Shown: positions 29,501 to 36,058, counted from the first letter of the stretch. The stretch is DNA of 64,000 nt from Cristatella mucedo (GCA_009760855.2 WPIO01000142.1:329501-393500), one strand, 5' to 3'. The notes: generated from the sequence alone by a model not told the origin. A program made the numbers and translations.

Positions 29501-31287
29501 TAACACATCGTTTGAACCACATCAAATGTGGCTTGCACGGCTCTATATATAAATAAAAGGCTTGAGAATGTAGGTTGCCGATATGACGGCGGCTATCGGC
29601 CGGGCATTTGCGTTATGATGCTACTAGATCGCTACAGACCGTTGTTATGTGCATTAGTGACGTCCTGCGTTCAGGTGGTTGACTAACGTTGGGTCTGCAC
29701 GAACATTTTCTGTAATGATGTGGAAAGGGATGCTGGGAATCATGTTTAACTATATTGTAGGCTTGCCCTGGGTCATCGTATTGCACTCGATGAAACTGCA
29801 CAGACGATAAACACTGGCACTTCCGGAAACAAGGAAATGACTTTCTCGCTAAAGAAGGTAGCTGACCACGCTGGTTTTTCTTCCTCATTGCAGGTTGACT
29901 AGTTTGACATGTGCATACTGTCTCTGTTTGTAGCTTCCCCGTGCAACTGTGAGCATATTAGTTGGCAGTGGTTCAATAGCAGATGGTTCTAATTACTTTC
30001 GGTTTGTGGCATGGAACTAGAGACTTGCTGACTGCCCTGTGGTTCGATTCTCTGCTTACCCAGATCCAGATTTTAAGTATTGGTGTTTTTCGGTGCATGC
30101 TGTGAGCAAGCACTGCACACAGTGATAGAAATAGTCGAGATAAGAATGGACGTGTACGGCACAAATGTATGGCCCTTGTGCCTTTTACCTGGTGACTATT
30201 TGTTTGCAAAACATGGGCATGTCACGTTAGACTTTAGAGTTGAACTTGGGCCCCTGATGCTGAATGGAAATTGATGCGAGCTTGGCTAGTGGCCTTAATA
30301 GTTGTGATAATAATAATTATTATTAATATTATTATAGTAAGACATTTCTATGGCACCTTAAGAGAACCAAATCTTTTTCTAGGCGTTTTACATATGCTTG
30401 AAGTTAAGACATCATGTAATTTGGTTAGCAATATCATGCACAATGTCTGCACACGTAACCACCGAGTACAATCTGCTTGGATCCAGCAAATTGTTTACAA
30501 ACAAGTACACTTTTAGCTTATTTTTTATTTGTAAGTCAGGGGATGCGATATCTTCAATTAGGTGTAAGTTTAGCTTTGAAAGCATACGAACTAAAAAGTA
30601 CCGTCTCCAAAAGATATGGGGTTGAACTAGAGACACAGCTAAGCGAATTGAGTCGTAGAGTGGATGGTACAATGCCTTGCATGGTTGGGAAGTAATTCGG
30701 ATAGGTAGGCTGGAGAAAGAGAATGAAGGGACCTAAAAGTGAGTGACACAACCTTGAAGTCGAGATTCTGCTCGATGAGGAGCCAGTGCAGAGAGTAGTC
30801 GCACGATGTGGCCACTGCAACGTTCATGATGGACCAGTCTAGCTACTGAGTGTTGCACAAGCTCTAGGCACCTTATTGCATAGGCCGGAAGACCTTCGAA
30901 TAGTGAGTTACCAAAGTCGAGACGGGATGTTACAAATGCGTAAACCAACTTGGATGTGGTATACCTGTTATCTAAGCCGTCCCGAATTTGCTATGTTACG
31001 TACTGAAAGTAAGCAGACTTGACTGTGGTGCTGATGTGGTTGTCTAGTTAAAGGCCACTTTGGAGTAGGACACCGAGATTTCGTGCAGATGCTAGCCCAA
31101 GTCCATTTGAGGGTTAGATTTTCCAAGTTGTAGGTAAAATAAGGTTTTCCATTCGGAAATTTGTTTGTTTTAGAACGAACGGATAAGGCAGCGATATATG
31201 GAGTCAAAGAAACACCACGACGAGCGAAGGAAGATACGCCGCTCGGCTCAGAGTTTGGGCAAAAACAAGAAGCTGCCTCCACCATAG
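2294..31287 (+). CDS. NOL10: NOL10 (nucleolar protein 10, yeast Enp2 orthologue), 17 exons, 5' end missing
   Basis: A WD40-repeat nucleolar protein of the small-subunit processome, needed for 18S rRNA processing and 40S assembly. The exons are 2294-2392, 5823-5938, 10474-10610, 12397-12462, 12619-12679, 14750-14829, 15004-15085, 17471-17617, 17723-17845, 18742-18820, 21257-21384, 21496-21597, 22282-22377, 25044-25223, 26047-26309, 29761-29857 and 31174-31287. Joined, they keep one frame for 655 codons and stop at TAG 31285-31287. Human NOL10 is 688 residues, so only about 36 N-terminal residues are missing. Residues 1 to about 300 form the WD40 propeller, 330-372 carry the conserved YDDYKFVT / LRAYMHGFFMD block, about 440-500 the NUC153 motif (DERF..MF.D..FQVD), and the C-terminus is acidic then strongly basic. 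Every boundary is GT..AG. Recognition rests on remembered similarity to animal NOL10, which is very high across all exons. Confidence 0.96.
2792..3214 (-). pseudogene. LINE family A C-terminal domain fragment
   Basis: 140 codons after the RT: RLQLVQNSAARLVC, LLADLHWLPVRQRIDFKVLS and SYAPTAWNSLPTCV, a conserved C-terminal region of CR1/L2-type elements. It ends in a run-on because of a frameshift before the normal end. Confidence 0.88.
3558..4172 (-). pseudogene. LINE family A reverse transcriptase fragment
   Basis: 204 codons of RT: motif A region [20 protein letters not shown], fingers/palm segment WFRSYLSGRLQS, QDSVLGPVLF and the catalytic FYADD box. The usual QGS of this family is QDS here, a probable inactivating change. 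The frame shifts at about 3560-3590 into the next fragment. Confidence 0.9.
4331..5822 (+). other. NOL10 intron, no recognised element
   Basis: About 1.5 kb of unique-looking, AT-moderate sequence between the LINE copy and the next exon. No ORF of interest, RNA gene or repeat is recognised. Confidence 0.5.
5823..5938 (+). CDS. NOL10: NOL10 exon (YKPRIRCYDVNQLSMKFERC)
   Basis: Acceptor TTTTGTAG before 5823 and donor GTATGT at 5939. It starts two bases into a Gly codon and ends in phase 0. It encodes GLYKPRIRCYD, LSMKFERCFD and LSEDYSK, a WD40 blade matching animal NOL10 almost residue for residue. Confidence 0.96.
5955..7020 (-). mobile_element. LINE family A copy interrupted by a SINE
   Basis: LINE parts at 5955-6284 (C-terminal domain, RSSHSSTLAHLFELLPNQAK) and 6464-7020 (RT end, FHFFADDILLYMCFD) are collinear and separated by a SINE at 6285-6463. 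Many stops and frameshifts are present. Confidence 0.82.
6285..6463 (-). mobile_element. tRNA-derived SINE (family S1) inside a LINE
   Basis: In reverse it has a tRNA-like head with B box GGTTCGATTCC and a body ending GGCTCTTCTGTCGCTATAC. Flanking copies of CAACTA at 6279-6284 and 6464-6469 look like a target-site duplication. Confidence 0.85.
7021..8334 (+). other. NOL10 intron, no recognised element
   Basis: About 1.3 kb. The 74-codon reverse ORF at 7834-8058 has no family match I recognise and sits in an intron. Nothing else is seen. Confidence 0.5.
8335..8890 (-). mobile_element. LINE family A, degraded fragment
   Basis: Carries AGTTAAGGGATATCGTGACG and the CTCCAGGCTTTAGGAGCA block of the C-terminal domain in reverse, heavily mutated, with no tail. 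Confidence 0.7.
8905..9104 (+). mobile_element. LINE family A RT fragment, + orientation
   Basis: Contains NYGVPQGSVLGPLFFTICIL, the intact QGSVLGP box of the reverse transcriptase. It is in opposite orientation to the fragments on both sides, showing an inversion or 5' inversion during insertion. Confidence 0.8.
9105..9900 (-). mobile_element. LINE family A, 3' end copy
   Basis: Starts with AATAATAAA and the tail motif CACCCTCAGAGAATTTACGC, then a degraded C-terminal domain (LSLTFRYLHSLAPANLPEVL). Confidence 0.8.
10474..10610 (+). CDS. NOL10: NOL10 exon (LVFLQDDRFIEFH...SYHYPSCDLYFVGA)
   Basis: Acceptor TTTCAG before 10474 (phase 0); donor GTGAGT at 10611 after two bases of a Ser codon. 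It encodes RIPKFGRDLSYHYPSCDLYF, one of the most conserved NOL10 segments. A SINE copy begins about 25 bases past the donor. Confidence 0.96.
10635..10795 (+). mobile_element. tRNA-derived SINE (S1), directly after a NOL10 donor site
   Basis: tRNA-like head with A-box region GGTAAGATGCTTGC, degenerate B box GGTTTGCATC, then the shared body AGCCGTTAAGGCTCTTCTGC and the end TGAATCAGCTA. Confidence 0.82.
11594..11690 (+). mobile_element. LINE family A tail, + orientation
   Basis: TTTGCAGCAAATGTAAAACG, then GAGTTCTCTGAGGACGC and a TTATTATTATTATT tail. Confidence 0.8.
11690..11795 (-). mobile_element. tRNA-SINE-like fragment
   Basis: In reverse, GGCAGGATGCTCAC and the B-box-like GGTTTGAATCC with a following GCAGGCAATTC, similar to the S1 head. 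It is joined to the LINE tail without a gap. Confidence 0.6.
12397..12462 (+). CDS. NOL10: NOL10 exon (DEIFRINLEQGKFLSPL)
   Basis: A 66-base exon with a polypyrimidine tract and CTTCAG before 12397, and donor GTGAGT at 12463. It enters with one base finishing Ser and leaves after two bases of a Pro codon. It aligns with the EVYRLNLEQGR.L block of NOL10. Confidence 0.93.
12619..12679 (+). CDS. NOL10: NOL10 exon (CCEFNSAHQLFTCGTSD)
   Basis: A 61-base exon with acceptor TTTCAG before 12619 and donor GTAAGT at 12680. It encodes P-GSDCCEFNSAHQLFTCGTSD, the inner strand of a WD blade (family: N.CD.N..HGLFATGT). It is too short to stand out as an ORF; the phase fit with both neighbours supports it. 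Confidence 0.9.
12680..14749 (+). other. NOL10 intron, one family B repeat and unrecognised DNA
   Basis: Contains the family B repeat (13299-13570). The rest, including 13571-14749, shows no gene or recognised element. Confidence 0.5.
13299..13570 (-). repeat. Family B repeat copy
   Basis: Shares TATCTCCGTCTGTAACTCCA, GGCTTTCGGTATGCATTCGG and AACAGACTTCACTTCACGCA with copies at 16221 and 40861. The latter continues into a CR1/L2-like ORF, so this is probably the 3' end of a second LINE family. Confidence 0.75.
14750..14829 (+). CDS. NOL10: NOL10 exon (LEFWDPRTKGRVGRLDC)
   Basis: Acceptor GTTGCAG before 14750; donor GTGAGT at 14830. It encodes CHLEFWDPRTKGRVGRLDCG, carrying the W-D of a WD40 blade, and leaves after two bases of an Asp codon. 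It follows the previous exon's ...CGTSD in frame. Confidence 0.95.
15004..15085 (+). CDS. NOL10: NOL10 exon (SITSVKYRDPVVFGAGTSTGQ)
   Basis: Acceptor GAGCAG before 15004; donor GTAAGT at 15086. It encodes the WD blade ending FGAGTSTGQ (family: MAVGTTTGQV). The intron before it is only 174 bases and includes an 11-base C run near 14941. Confidence 0.94.
15086..17470 (+). other. NOL10 intron, one family B repeat and unrecognised DNA
   Basis: Family B copy at 16221-16500. Otherwise no supported feature; the ORF at 16000-16206 has no recognisable homology. Confidence 0.5.
16221..16500 (-). repeat. Family B repeat copy
   Basis: TGTATCTCCGTCTGCAACTC, GCGGCCTTCGGTACGCATTC and GTAGCAGCTCAGGACG match the other two copies in order. 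Confidence 0.75.
17471..17617 (+). CDS. NOL10: NOL10 exon (ILLYDIRSSKPLLVKDHNYG)
   Basis: Acceptor TTTGTAG before 17471; donor GTTAGT at 17618; phase 0 at both ends, 49 codons. It contains LLVKDHNYGLPIKS and VLSMDPKILKIWD, two WD40 blades nearly identical to animal NOL10. Confidence 0.97.
17723..17845 (+). CDS. NOL10: NOL10 exon (TSVEPENTTLNDLAAYPSSG)
   Basis: A 41-codon exon. The acceptor CTGAAG before 17723 is not strongly pyrimidine-rich; donor GTGAGC at 17846. It encodes TSVEPENTTLNDLAAYPSSG then ESTKMLAYYIP, the last propeller blade. The preceding intron is 105 bases and stays open in the same frame, so retention would add residues without a stop. Confidence 0.94.
17846..18741 (+). other. 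NOL10 intron, no recognised element
   Basis: A weak tRNA-like stretch (TAGCTTGGTCGGTAGAGTAC near 18040) does not fold into a full tRNA. Otherwise nothing recognised. Confidence 0.45.
18742..18820 (+). CDS. NOL10: NOL10 exon (NLGPAPRWCAFLDNITEELE)
   Basis: Acceptor TTGCAG before 18742; donor GTATTC at 18821. It encodes LGPAPRWCAFLDNITEELEE, the linker leaving the propeller. It ends one base into a Val codon completed by the next exon. Confidence 0.96.
19052..19805 (-). mobile_element. LINE family A, 3' end copy
   Basis: AATAATAATA plus the tail ACTTGGTAAAGTGCCTTCAG, 3'UTR, then an intact 102-codon piece of the C-terminal domain (KQRIDFKVLSLTLRSLYSLA) and a frameshifted continuation at 19606-19845. 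Confidence 0.88.
19806..21256 (+). other. NOL10 intron, no transposon recognised
   Basis: About 1.45 kb. Contains a perfect palindrome (20598-20617). The 138-codon reverse ORF at 20024-20440 has no recognisable domain and lies in an intron. Confidence 0.5.
20598..20617. repeat. Perfect 20-bp palindrome
   Basis: CGCACACGCATGCGTGTGCG equals its own reverse complement and is made of alternating purine and pyrimidine bases, a cruciform- and Z-DNA-prone pattern. Confidence 0.95.
21257..21384 (+). CDS. NOL10: NOL10 exon (YDDYKFVTRTELEDLGLSHL)
   Basis: Acceptor CATCTAG before 21257; donor GTATGT at 21385. It encodes YDDYKFVTRTELEDLGLSHL and then FLRAYMHGFFMDLRLYKK, the family's signature block after the WD40 domain. 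Confidence 0.97.
21496..21597 (+). CDS. NOL10: NOL10 exon (AEPYAYEDYRRQKIREKIDA)
   Basis: Acceptor GTGTAG before 21496; donor GTAGTC at 21598; phase 0, 34 codons. It encodes AEPYAYEDYRRQKIREKIDA, a charged helix typical of this region of NOL10. Confidence 0.95.
21598..22281 (+). other. NOL10 intron, no recognised element
   Basis: Only a short AATAATAATAA at about 22031. Nothing else recognised. Confidence 0.5.
22282..22377 (+). CDS. NOL10: NOL10 exon (LPQVNRELAEKLL)
   Basis: Acceptor CTTGTAG before 22282; donor GTGAGT at 22378; 32 codons. It encodes RLPQVNRELAEKLLASTEEA and then SRKQKK, a basic stretch likely to assist nucleolar targeting (inference). Confidence 0.94.
22695..23092. repeat. 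CCAAT/AATAAA block flanked by 24-bp direct repeats (LTR- or promoter-like)
   Basis: The same 24 bases, beginning TTGGCAAAATATATTAGTCT, occur at 22695-22718 and 23069-23092. Between them lie repeated motifs TAGCCAATCGGAGCGCAGCT and TAACGAATCAGAACGCAG, a GC-rich stretch and AATAAA near 22961. An old LTR fragment is one reading. No coding part is seen. Confidence 0.5.
23030..23145. repeat. Tandem duplication of a ~70-bp unit
   Basis: GTAATTGTAATCGAGAATGA followed by TATGATGGCTTTCTTATTG is repeated as GTAATTGTAATGGAGAAAGA with TATGATGGCTTTCTTATTG, about 70 bases apart. Confidence 0.85.
23480..24570 (-). pseudogene. Tc1/mariner transposase relic
   Basis: On the - strand, from ATG at 24561, it reads MGKRKKLNSKIKDQTVACYK and KMKVDHQKLGIS (HTH), then a GRP linker (FTPSGRPQSTTKK) and LAALDQSKASLRALPTSLEE. 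Further on comes WPSQSPDLKPIDQ, matching the Tc1 WPAQSPDLNPIE box around the second catalytic Asp. Several stops and frameshifts show it is dead, and a SINE (23846-23998) has landed in the middle. Terminal inverted repeats were not identified. Confidence 0.85.
23846..23998 (+). mobile_element. tRNA-derived SINE (S1) inside the Tc1/mariner relic
   Basis: AGCCCAGGCGGTAAGGTGCT head, ACAACCGAGGTTGTGAG, then GATAGCCGTCAAGGCTCTTC and the end GTAAATCAGCTAA. Its insertion postdates the transposon. Confidence 0.85.
24571..25043 (+). other. NOL10 intron, no recognised element
   Basis: Possible flank of the Tc1/mariner element; no gene or repeat identified. Confidence 0.45.
25044..25223 (+). CDS. NOL10: NOL10 exon with NUC153 motif
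   Basis: Acceptor TTGCCAG before 25044; donor GTGAGG at 25224; 60 codons. It encodes DERFSAMFKDANFQVD, EYRLLNPVVSKLDRDR and LLEQQFDELE. The D.RF..MF.D..F.VD pattern with RLLNP is the NUC153 motif shared by several nucleolar proteins. Confidence 0.96.
25459..25612 (-). mobile_element. tRNA-derived SINE with LINE-like tail (family S2)
   Basis: In reverse: A-box GGTCCAGCGGTTAAGGTGC, B-box-like GGGCTCGAGCCC, then GAGCGCCTGAATAGAGATTA and GTTCTCTTTAGGGGTGCTAT. The second half matches the 3' tail of LINE family A (GCGCCTAGAAAGAGATTGAG, TTCTCTGAGGGCGCTTTAT), so tail and tRNA head form one element. Confidence 0.78.
25613..26046 (+). other. NOL10 intron, no recognised element
   Basis: A C run of about 13 bases at 25910. 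The ORF crossing into the next exon from 25906 is intronic read-through. Confidence 0.5.
26047..26309 (+). CDS. NOL10: NOL10 exon, acidic then basic C-terminal region
   Basis: Acceptor TTTCCAG before 26047; donor GTAAGA at 26310; 87 codons plus two bases. It contains a Ser/Asp-rich stretch (SSSSSDDDEDRAAV), then VKRQYRLIAQERKARR, an alanine run, and KPKLYELKEGIEL, matching the NOL10 order acidic - R/K-rich - FYE.K.G.E. Confidence 0.94.
26627..26800 (-). mobile_element. LINE family A tail fragment
   Basis: AATAATAATAATAATAATGC and ACTTGATAAAGCGCCCTCAG with the following 3'UTR in reverse. Confidence 0.85.
28155..28303 (+). mobile_element. tRNA-derived SINE (S1) nested in LINE
   Basis: GGGGTTAGGTGCTTGCTCTT, B box GGTTCGAATCC (intact), GATAGCCGTCAAGGCTCTTC and the end GTTAAATCAGCTAA. 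Confidence 0.88.
28992..29157 (+). mobile_element. tRNA-derived SINE (S1) nested in LINE
   Basis: CCCCTGGATCTTAG head shared with the copy at 10635, GGGTAAGATGCTTGCTC, B-box-like GGGTTAGAGTCC, then GGTGATAGCCGTTTAGGC and the end GATCAGCTAA. Confidence 0.86.
29261..29760 (+). other. NOL10 intron, no recognised element
   Basis: Includes a short CTG run (GCTGCTGCTGCTG at 29352). Nothing else is supported. Confidence 0.45.
29761..29857 (+). CDS. NOL10: NOL10 exon (LGHRIALDE...NKEMTFSLKK)
   Basis: Acceptor ATTGTAG before 29761; donor GTAGCT at 29858. One base completes an Arg codon, then LALGHRIALDETAQTI and GNKEMTFSLKK, matching family ...LEDRL...KQLTFTLKR. The 3.45-kb intron before it is almost entirely LINE and SINE DNA. 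Confidence 0.9.
30310..31140 (-). mobile_element. LINE family A, 3' end copy in the last NOL10 intron
   Basis: ATTATTATTAATATTATTAT start, tail motif AGAGAACCAAATCTTTTTCT, then C-terminal domain remnants (SLTFRSLHSLSPAYLSELLP). It ends about 35 bases before the last NOL10 exon. Confidence 0.82.
31174..31287 (+). CDS. NOL10: NOL10 terminal exon with stop
   Basis: Acceptor TTGTTTTAG before 31174; 37 codons then TAG. It encodes RYMESKKHHDERRKIRRSAQ and ends GKNKKLPPP. The basic ending matches the NOL10 C-terminus (HRQERKRLRRSAGHLK in mammals) and is a likely nucleolar localisation signal. Confidence 0.95.
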   Translation, partial: NERIRQRYMESKKHHDERRKIRRSAQSLGKNKKLPPP

Positions 31288-31871
31288 GTCATAGGTCATG
31301 CCCCATCACTGCTTGCATACTGCTTGCAAATATGACTCATCGATGCCAGAATTCTGAGCAAGATGGCCGTCTGCAACGGCAAGGGCTGCCTCTTACAGCC
31401 TGTCCTGGTAGTTGCTTTCGTAGCTGTTGGCGTTGTTTCGAACCTGCCTGTTATTACGACTAAAGTGGAGCCCGCAGCACTTACCATCGACTTCGCAGTA
31501 AAGACAGTCGGCGCTAGTCACGTTGACAGCTTGTAAGCCAGCTATACACTGTGGCTTGCAGCTGGTTTTAGAATATTAATTGCCAGATCCGGAATGGCTG
31601 GTCATTTAGGGTTCATAAGACGAGCTCGTCATGCAAAGATGCCTTGGAGACGACTAGCCGAGATCCGTTTCGTGCAGTCAGCGGGCAGAGCACAGGCAGC
31701 ACGGTGTAAAGATATGTGGATTACCATTGGTCTATCTTCGGCTGATTTAGTATTGTGAAGGCATGGAGCTAACTGAAATAGTTGTACACGTCCATGTGTG
31801 CAACATGACTACTGTCCATCGCTATGCGATGTGATTGGTTACTTTTGCTAGAGGCTGAACGTCCCAATAAA
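31288..31871 (+). other. Probable NOL10 3'UTR with AATAAA at 31866-31871
   Basis: This is the sequence after the NOL10 stop. The first clear canonical hexamer found is AATAAA at 31866-31871, giving a 3'UTR of about 0.6 kb. There is no transcript evidence, so the end is inferred. Confidence 0.5.
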
Positions 31872-33454
31872 AGTGCATTTGTACTCATATGTAGTTCCCT
31901 TACCTTTTTTCGTGCTCTGCATGCACCATACTTGCATTATTCGTTATGTAGTTATCGGCACCACCCTATTGCTGAAAACATTCTGTTGGCAAAGCTTTTT
32001 CTTGTAATTGGCTCCCAAAGTAAAAACCACTTACTTGTTTACTTATGTACTAGTTGGTCTGCTCTGAGAGCAGCGGTAGATGAGTGCATGAGGGCAGCTA
32101 TTTCGAAACGACAGAAAACCACCCTATTTGTTGCTGGCACTCAGGCAGCTTCTTGACTCGTGCTTGCTACTGCTTTGTTATGCTCGCTGCTTGCCTTCTC
32201 AGCCCACTTAGTTGTCGTTTGATGGTTCAGCAAACATAGGCGATATAATGCCTGATTTCTTATGTTCTTGGTGTGTCCTAGCAGCTAAAAAAGCAACGTG
32301 ACAAGAAGAGTTGACACTGCGACAGGAAGCATGTACTCTTGAAGAATTCGGCCTTTAATCGGATGGCTTTGGCTTTGATGCTGGCAGGCAAGTCCGGCTG
32401 GCCAGGTAATTTAGCTGGCGACCAATGCATGTGAACGGTTGGGGTTTTCTCTTAAGGATGTCAGCTGAAGTATATGATTGCTGGTCCCCAACGGCCAGGG
32501 CTTTGCACGTGTTAAATGTATTACACCGCTAGCTAGATTCTATAAGTCGAAGACAACGATCGTCTGCCTACCACTGCCACTGGCGAGTCTTCAGCGTCAG
32601 CACATCACCCTAGATGCTCAAAGGTGTCAGAATAGCATGCTCGGGTAGAATGTAGAAGTTATGCATTATGTGTGATCGAAGGGTAAGCTGCCCAGGAGTG
32701 AGGAGATGGTGAGTGATCGCCTGCGTACAGCTTTCTTTGTTGATAGTCTCGTGAACATATGCTAGAAGTGAGCCTGATCATAACCGTGTCGTAATGGTTA
32801 ATGTCACCTGCTCTGGACCATGCAGGCTCCAGTACAAAGCTATTGTCTAGATCTATTTAATGCAAACCACAGTCACCAGGTCCACGTTTGGTATCGGCAG
32901 CTTGGCTTGATCACAAGAATACCGATAACTAGCCAATTGTGGGAGAAATGTCTCTGCACACGACGTCTGAAAAAGTAGGAGCTGTCGCCCAGTGGCTCAG
33001 GTTTAGATTCTGTACCGTGATTTTTGGGTTCGAATCCTGCTGGCTTTTTAAATCAACTGACCAGGCGATTCACAGTGCCACCGGGAGCCATTTGGGAGCG
33101 ATGACAATGTGCAGGGTGCCCGTATAATGCCTCAAGATCAAAGAACAAAGACCCCCCCCCGCATGTGAATGGGTACATCTTTCCTGCTGCTAGCTTGCGA
33201 CCTATACTTGCCAGCCGCCACGGGCTGCCGTCTCCATGCTACCCACTTCTGTTACTATATAGCGTATCGCCATATAGGACGGCTTTTTAGACGAGCCACT
33301 GCAGATAAGCGGGTTGGCATGCTTGTGCTTTAGATTGAAGTTTGTGGTTTAGATTCAGACTACTATTACTCTAATTATGCCCTGCACGTGGACTTTATGG
33401 TGGGCAGGGGACGGGGACTAATAGCCATGACTATTAAAGGAGGCGAAACCCCAA
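31872..33454. other. Intergenic, no gene recognised
   Basis: A tRNA-like B box (GGGTTCGAATCCTGC near 33030) with a poor head suggests an old SINE at about 32980-33060. The ORF at 31824-32156 has no recognised domain. Confidence 0.45.
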
Positions 33455-34200
33455 TAGTAATATTAATAATACATTTGATATAGCGCCCTCAGAGAACTCA
33501 TAGATAGAGAGAGAGAGAGAGGGTGTCTGCACTTTATATTTACTGCAGAGGAAGCGTGATCGAATGGTTAGTGGTAGCATGCTCAATCATAACAAGCATG
33601 ACATGGTTAAGGGTGACATGCACAGGGTCAGCATGCAATAATGGTTAGTGGCAGTAGCTAGAGATCAGATAGACGCTTATCAATAATAATATTGATGATA
33701 CATTTGATATAGTGCCCTCAGAGAACTTAATCTCTCTCTAGGTGCTTTACATTTGCTGCAAAGGGAAATGCAATTGAATGGTGAGTAAAATCATGCTTGA
33801 TAAACAAAACAAAATGAATAACATGGTTAGGGTGACATGCACAGGGTCAGCATGCAAATGTGGTTAGTGGCAGCATGCACAGTGTCAGTACGCATAAGCA
33901 CATCAAGGACGAATCACAGGGACCCACTAAATGCTGTCCTAAATAGGTGTTTTTAAGTTTTTTTTTTAATGTGGTCAAGTCAGGGGATGTTCTGACGCAG
34001 GTCGGGAGGGAGTTCCAGGCTTTGGGAGCATACGAACTAAATGCACGGTCTCCAAAGGATTTGAGGTTTGTATGAGGTATTTGTAGACTGTTGGGTTCAG
34101 AAAAGCAGGTGGTACGATGCTTGGCCTGATGGGGGAGTATATCTGAGAGATAGGCTGGAGCCAAAGAATGAAGGGATCTAAAAGTGAGTGACAAGCGCTT
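33455..34200 (-). mobile_element. Two adjacent LINE family A 3' ends
   Basis: Tails at 33455 (AATAGTAATATTAATAATAC) and 33685 (AATAATATTGATGATAC), each followed by the 3'UTR; the second continues into the C-terminal domain (LSLTFRSLHSLAPAYLSDIL). The first is truncated after about 200 bases, so the two represent separate insertions. Confidence 0.85.
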
Positions 34201-34550
34201 GATTTGGAGAGGGTCGGGAGAATCAGGAGGACCGGCGTCAGCGGGAGGCAAAGTATCCGAGTGCACTGAAGTGCCCGAGCAGCCAAGGGTCAAGGCCAAG
34301 GGGATCCGCTGAGCCAGACAGTGAGTCGGCCAGCCAGCGACCAACCGGGTTGAGTCCTCGCCTCGCAGGGAGGGGAGAAGGCACCTTCATCGCATTTCGA
34401 CGATGGCAGGAACTTTGGAGTGGGGTGTCCAGCAGAAGGCTCAAGAGGCTGGCGGCGAACGACAGATGCGAGCCTCATCGCTCCCATCCTGAGGATGAAG
34501 GTCGAGGACGAAGTAGAAGGGTTTTCCTTTGGTACAGGGGACTAAAAAAA
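34201..34550. other. GC-rich unique segment joined to a LINE end
   Basis: At 34200 the LINE sequence stops abruptly and is replaced by GC-rich DNA with no recognised motif, perhaps part of an LTR-type element that continues to about 34960 (see next entries). Confidence 0.35.
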
Positions 34551-34551
34551 A

Positions 34552-34692
34552 TAATTAATTTGTATAGCGCCCCAAGAGAACTTAATCTCTATTCACGCGC
34601 TTCACATTTGCCTCAGGGCTCGAGCCCACGACCTCAGCCAGACCTTGGTCGGGGCGAGCACATTAGCCGCCAAACCGTGTTATCTTTAGAGA
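34552..34692 (-). mobile_element. tRNA-derived SINE with LINE-like tail (S2)
   Basis: In reverse: CGGCTAATGTGCTCGCCCCG, GGTCGTGGGCTCGAGCCC, GTGAAGCGCGTGAATAGAGA and TTAAGTTCTCTTGGGGCGCT. Same structure as 25459-25612. Confidence 0.78.
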
Positions 34693-34740
34693 GAGGCGTT
34701 CAGGGCGCTGAGATTTTTTTGGAGCCACTGAGCCAGAACC

Positions 34741-34966
34741 AGCTGAACTAGTTGTTTTCTCGGTCATGGGGGCCGCGGTTATAGGGTGTTAGGGTCCGTA
34801 CGCGTGTTTTGCTGAGTGCTTGCGAGAAGTATCGGGATTAAACTGAACAAGACGCCCAGTGACATTGCACGCTTGCGAATAAAGTTGAGTAAAATCCCCT
34901 AATTGAGCGTTGTATCTCCGTTCAGTTCACCCACGAACTAACGACCCCCTAGTAACGGTAAGTAGG
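34741..34966 (+). repeat. LTR-end-like sequence
   Basis: Contains AATAAAGTTGAG at about 34879 and then a U5-like stretch (GAGCGTTGTATCTCCGTTCA). No paired LTR or coding domain was found, so this is only a suggestion. Confidence 0.3.
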
Positions 34967-36058
34967 TTAGTGCCAGAAACGCTGTAAGCTTTTTGCAAGG
35001 AAACGCGTACCGAATCGAATTCGGTGGTTAGCTACGCCGCTTGGTAGGCGGCAGGGTACGCCTCCTCTGCCGAACGTTCGGCACTACAGCAGCACATGCA
35101 AAGTGTGTAGAAAAAAATTTAAGTTATCTGAGGGCGCTGCACAAATGTATGATTTTCTTATTATTACTTCATTTACTGTACTTCCGACTCAGCTACGCTT
35201 TTCGCATTCTCTTTGTTGCGTGAGGCGGAATCTGTCGGCTATCTTTCCGAAAAATCCGGCTCCGGCTCTGAATGAGCTATAGAAAACTCTCCACTGTAGG
35301 CACCTACTTTGTCTCGGTGGATTTGCAGACAGAGAAACATACAAAAAATTATTCTAGCTACCGCTACTTGCTGCAGAAATGTATGTAGATTTAAGGCTTT
35401 AATCTTAGCTAATCTTTGTTGTGTGCGGAACGTGCACATCTATGATCGTCTGGTGGCAATTCGACTGAAATGCGCCTGAGTCGCAGTCGTGCTGCAGACG
35501 CTAGAACGAACGAGACGAGGATATGCACGGGCAAAGGGGTGTGCGAGGTCACTCCTGAGGCGAGATGGATATCACAAATGTATGGGGTGTCTTTGTATGG
35601 TATTCCTGGCCGAATGTTTGTAGGACTAGGCAGACACAAGTTGCAGTCTTGAATAATTAGCAGATGTGATTTATCAAACAAGAGGTCTTTTAGGCAAAGT
35701 ATACTCTGGCTTGTTTCGGATGCTAAACGGAAATACCGGCTAAGCTAATATAATGTGGGATGTAGAAGTCAGCTGCAATGTAGGTGTATGCACGCAATAC
35801 AACAAAATAAGGTAATAATAATAATTATGATACGTTTGATGTAGCACCGTCAGTAGAACTCAATCTCTTTCTAGGCACTTTACTTTTGCTGGTTTGGCGT
35901 TGATTGATGCAAACTTATATAGGCCAGTGCGTCGTCCGTTGTGATTAGCAAACGTCTTGGACTCAGCTCTCACGTCACCACCCATATGAACTGCAACGAG
36001 ATTGGGCCTGGCGTAACGTAACAGCAAAGGATTACAGGGATTTAAGCAAAAAATGTAG
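34967..36058. other. Intergenic with short repeat pieces
   Basis: LINE A tail pieces at about 35120-35165 (+) and 35815-35890 (-), and a family-B-like stretch (TTTTCGCATTCTCTTTGTTG) near 35198. No gene recognised. Confidence 0.5.

Noticed and set aside
34201-34966. Complete LTR retrotransposon
   Set aside because: AATAAA and U5-like end only; no second LTR, primer-binding site, gag or pol sequence was found.
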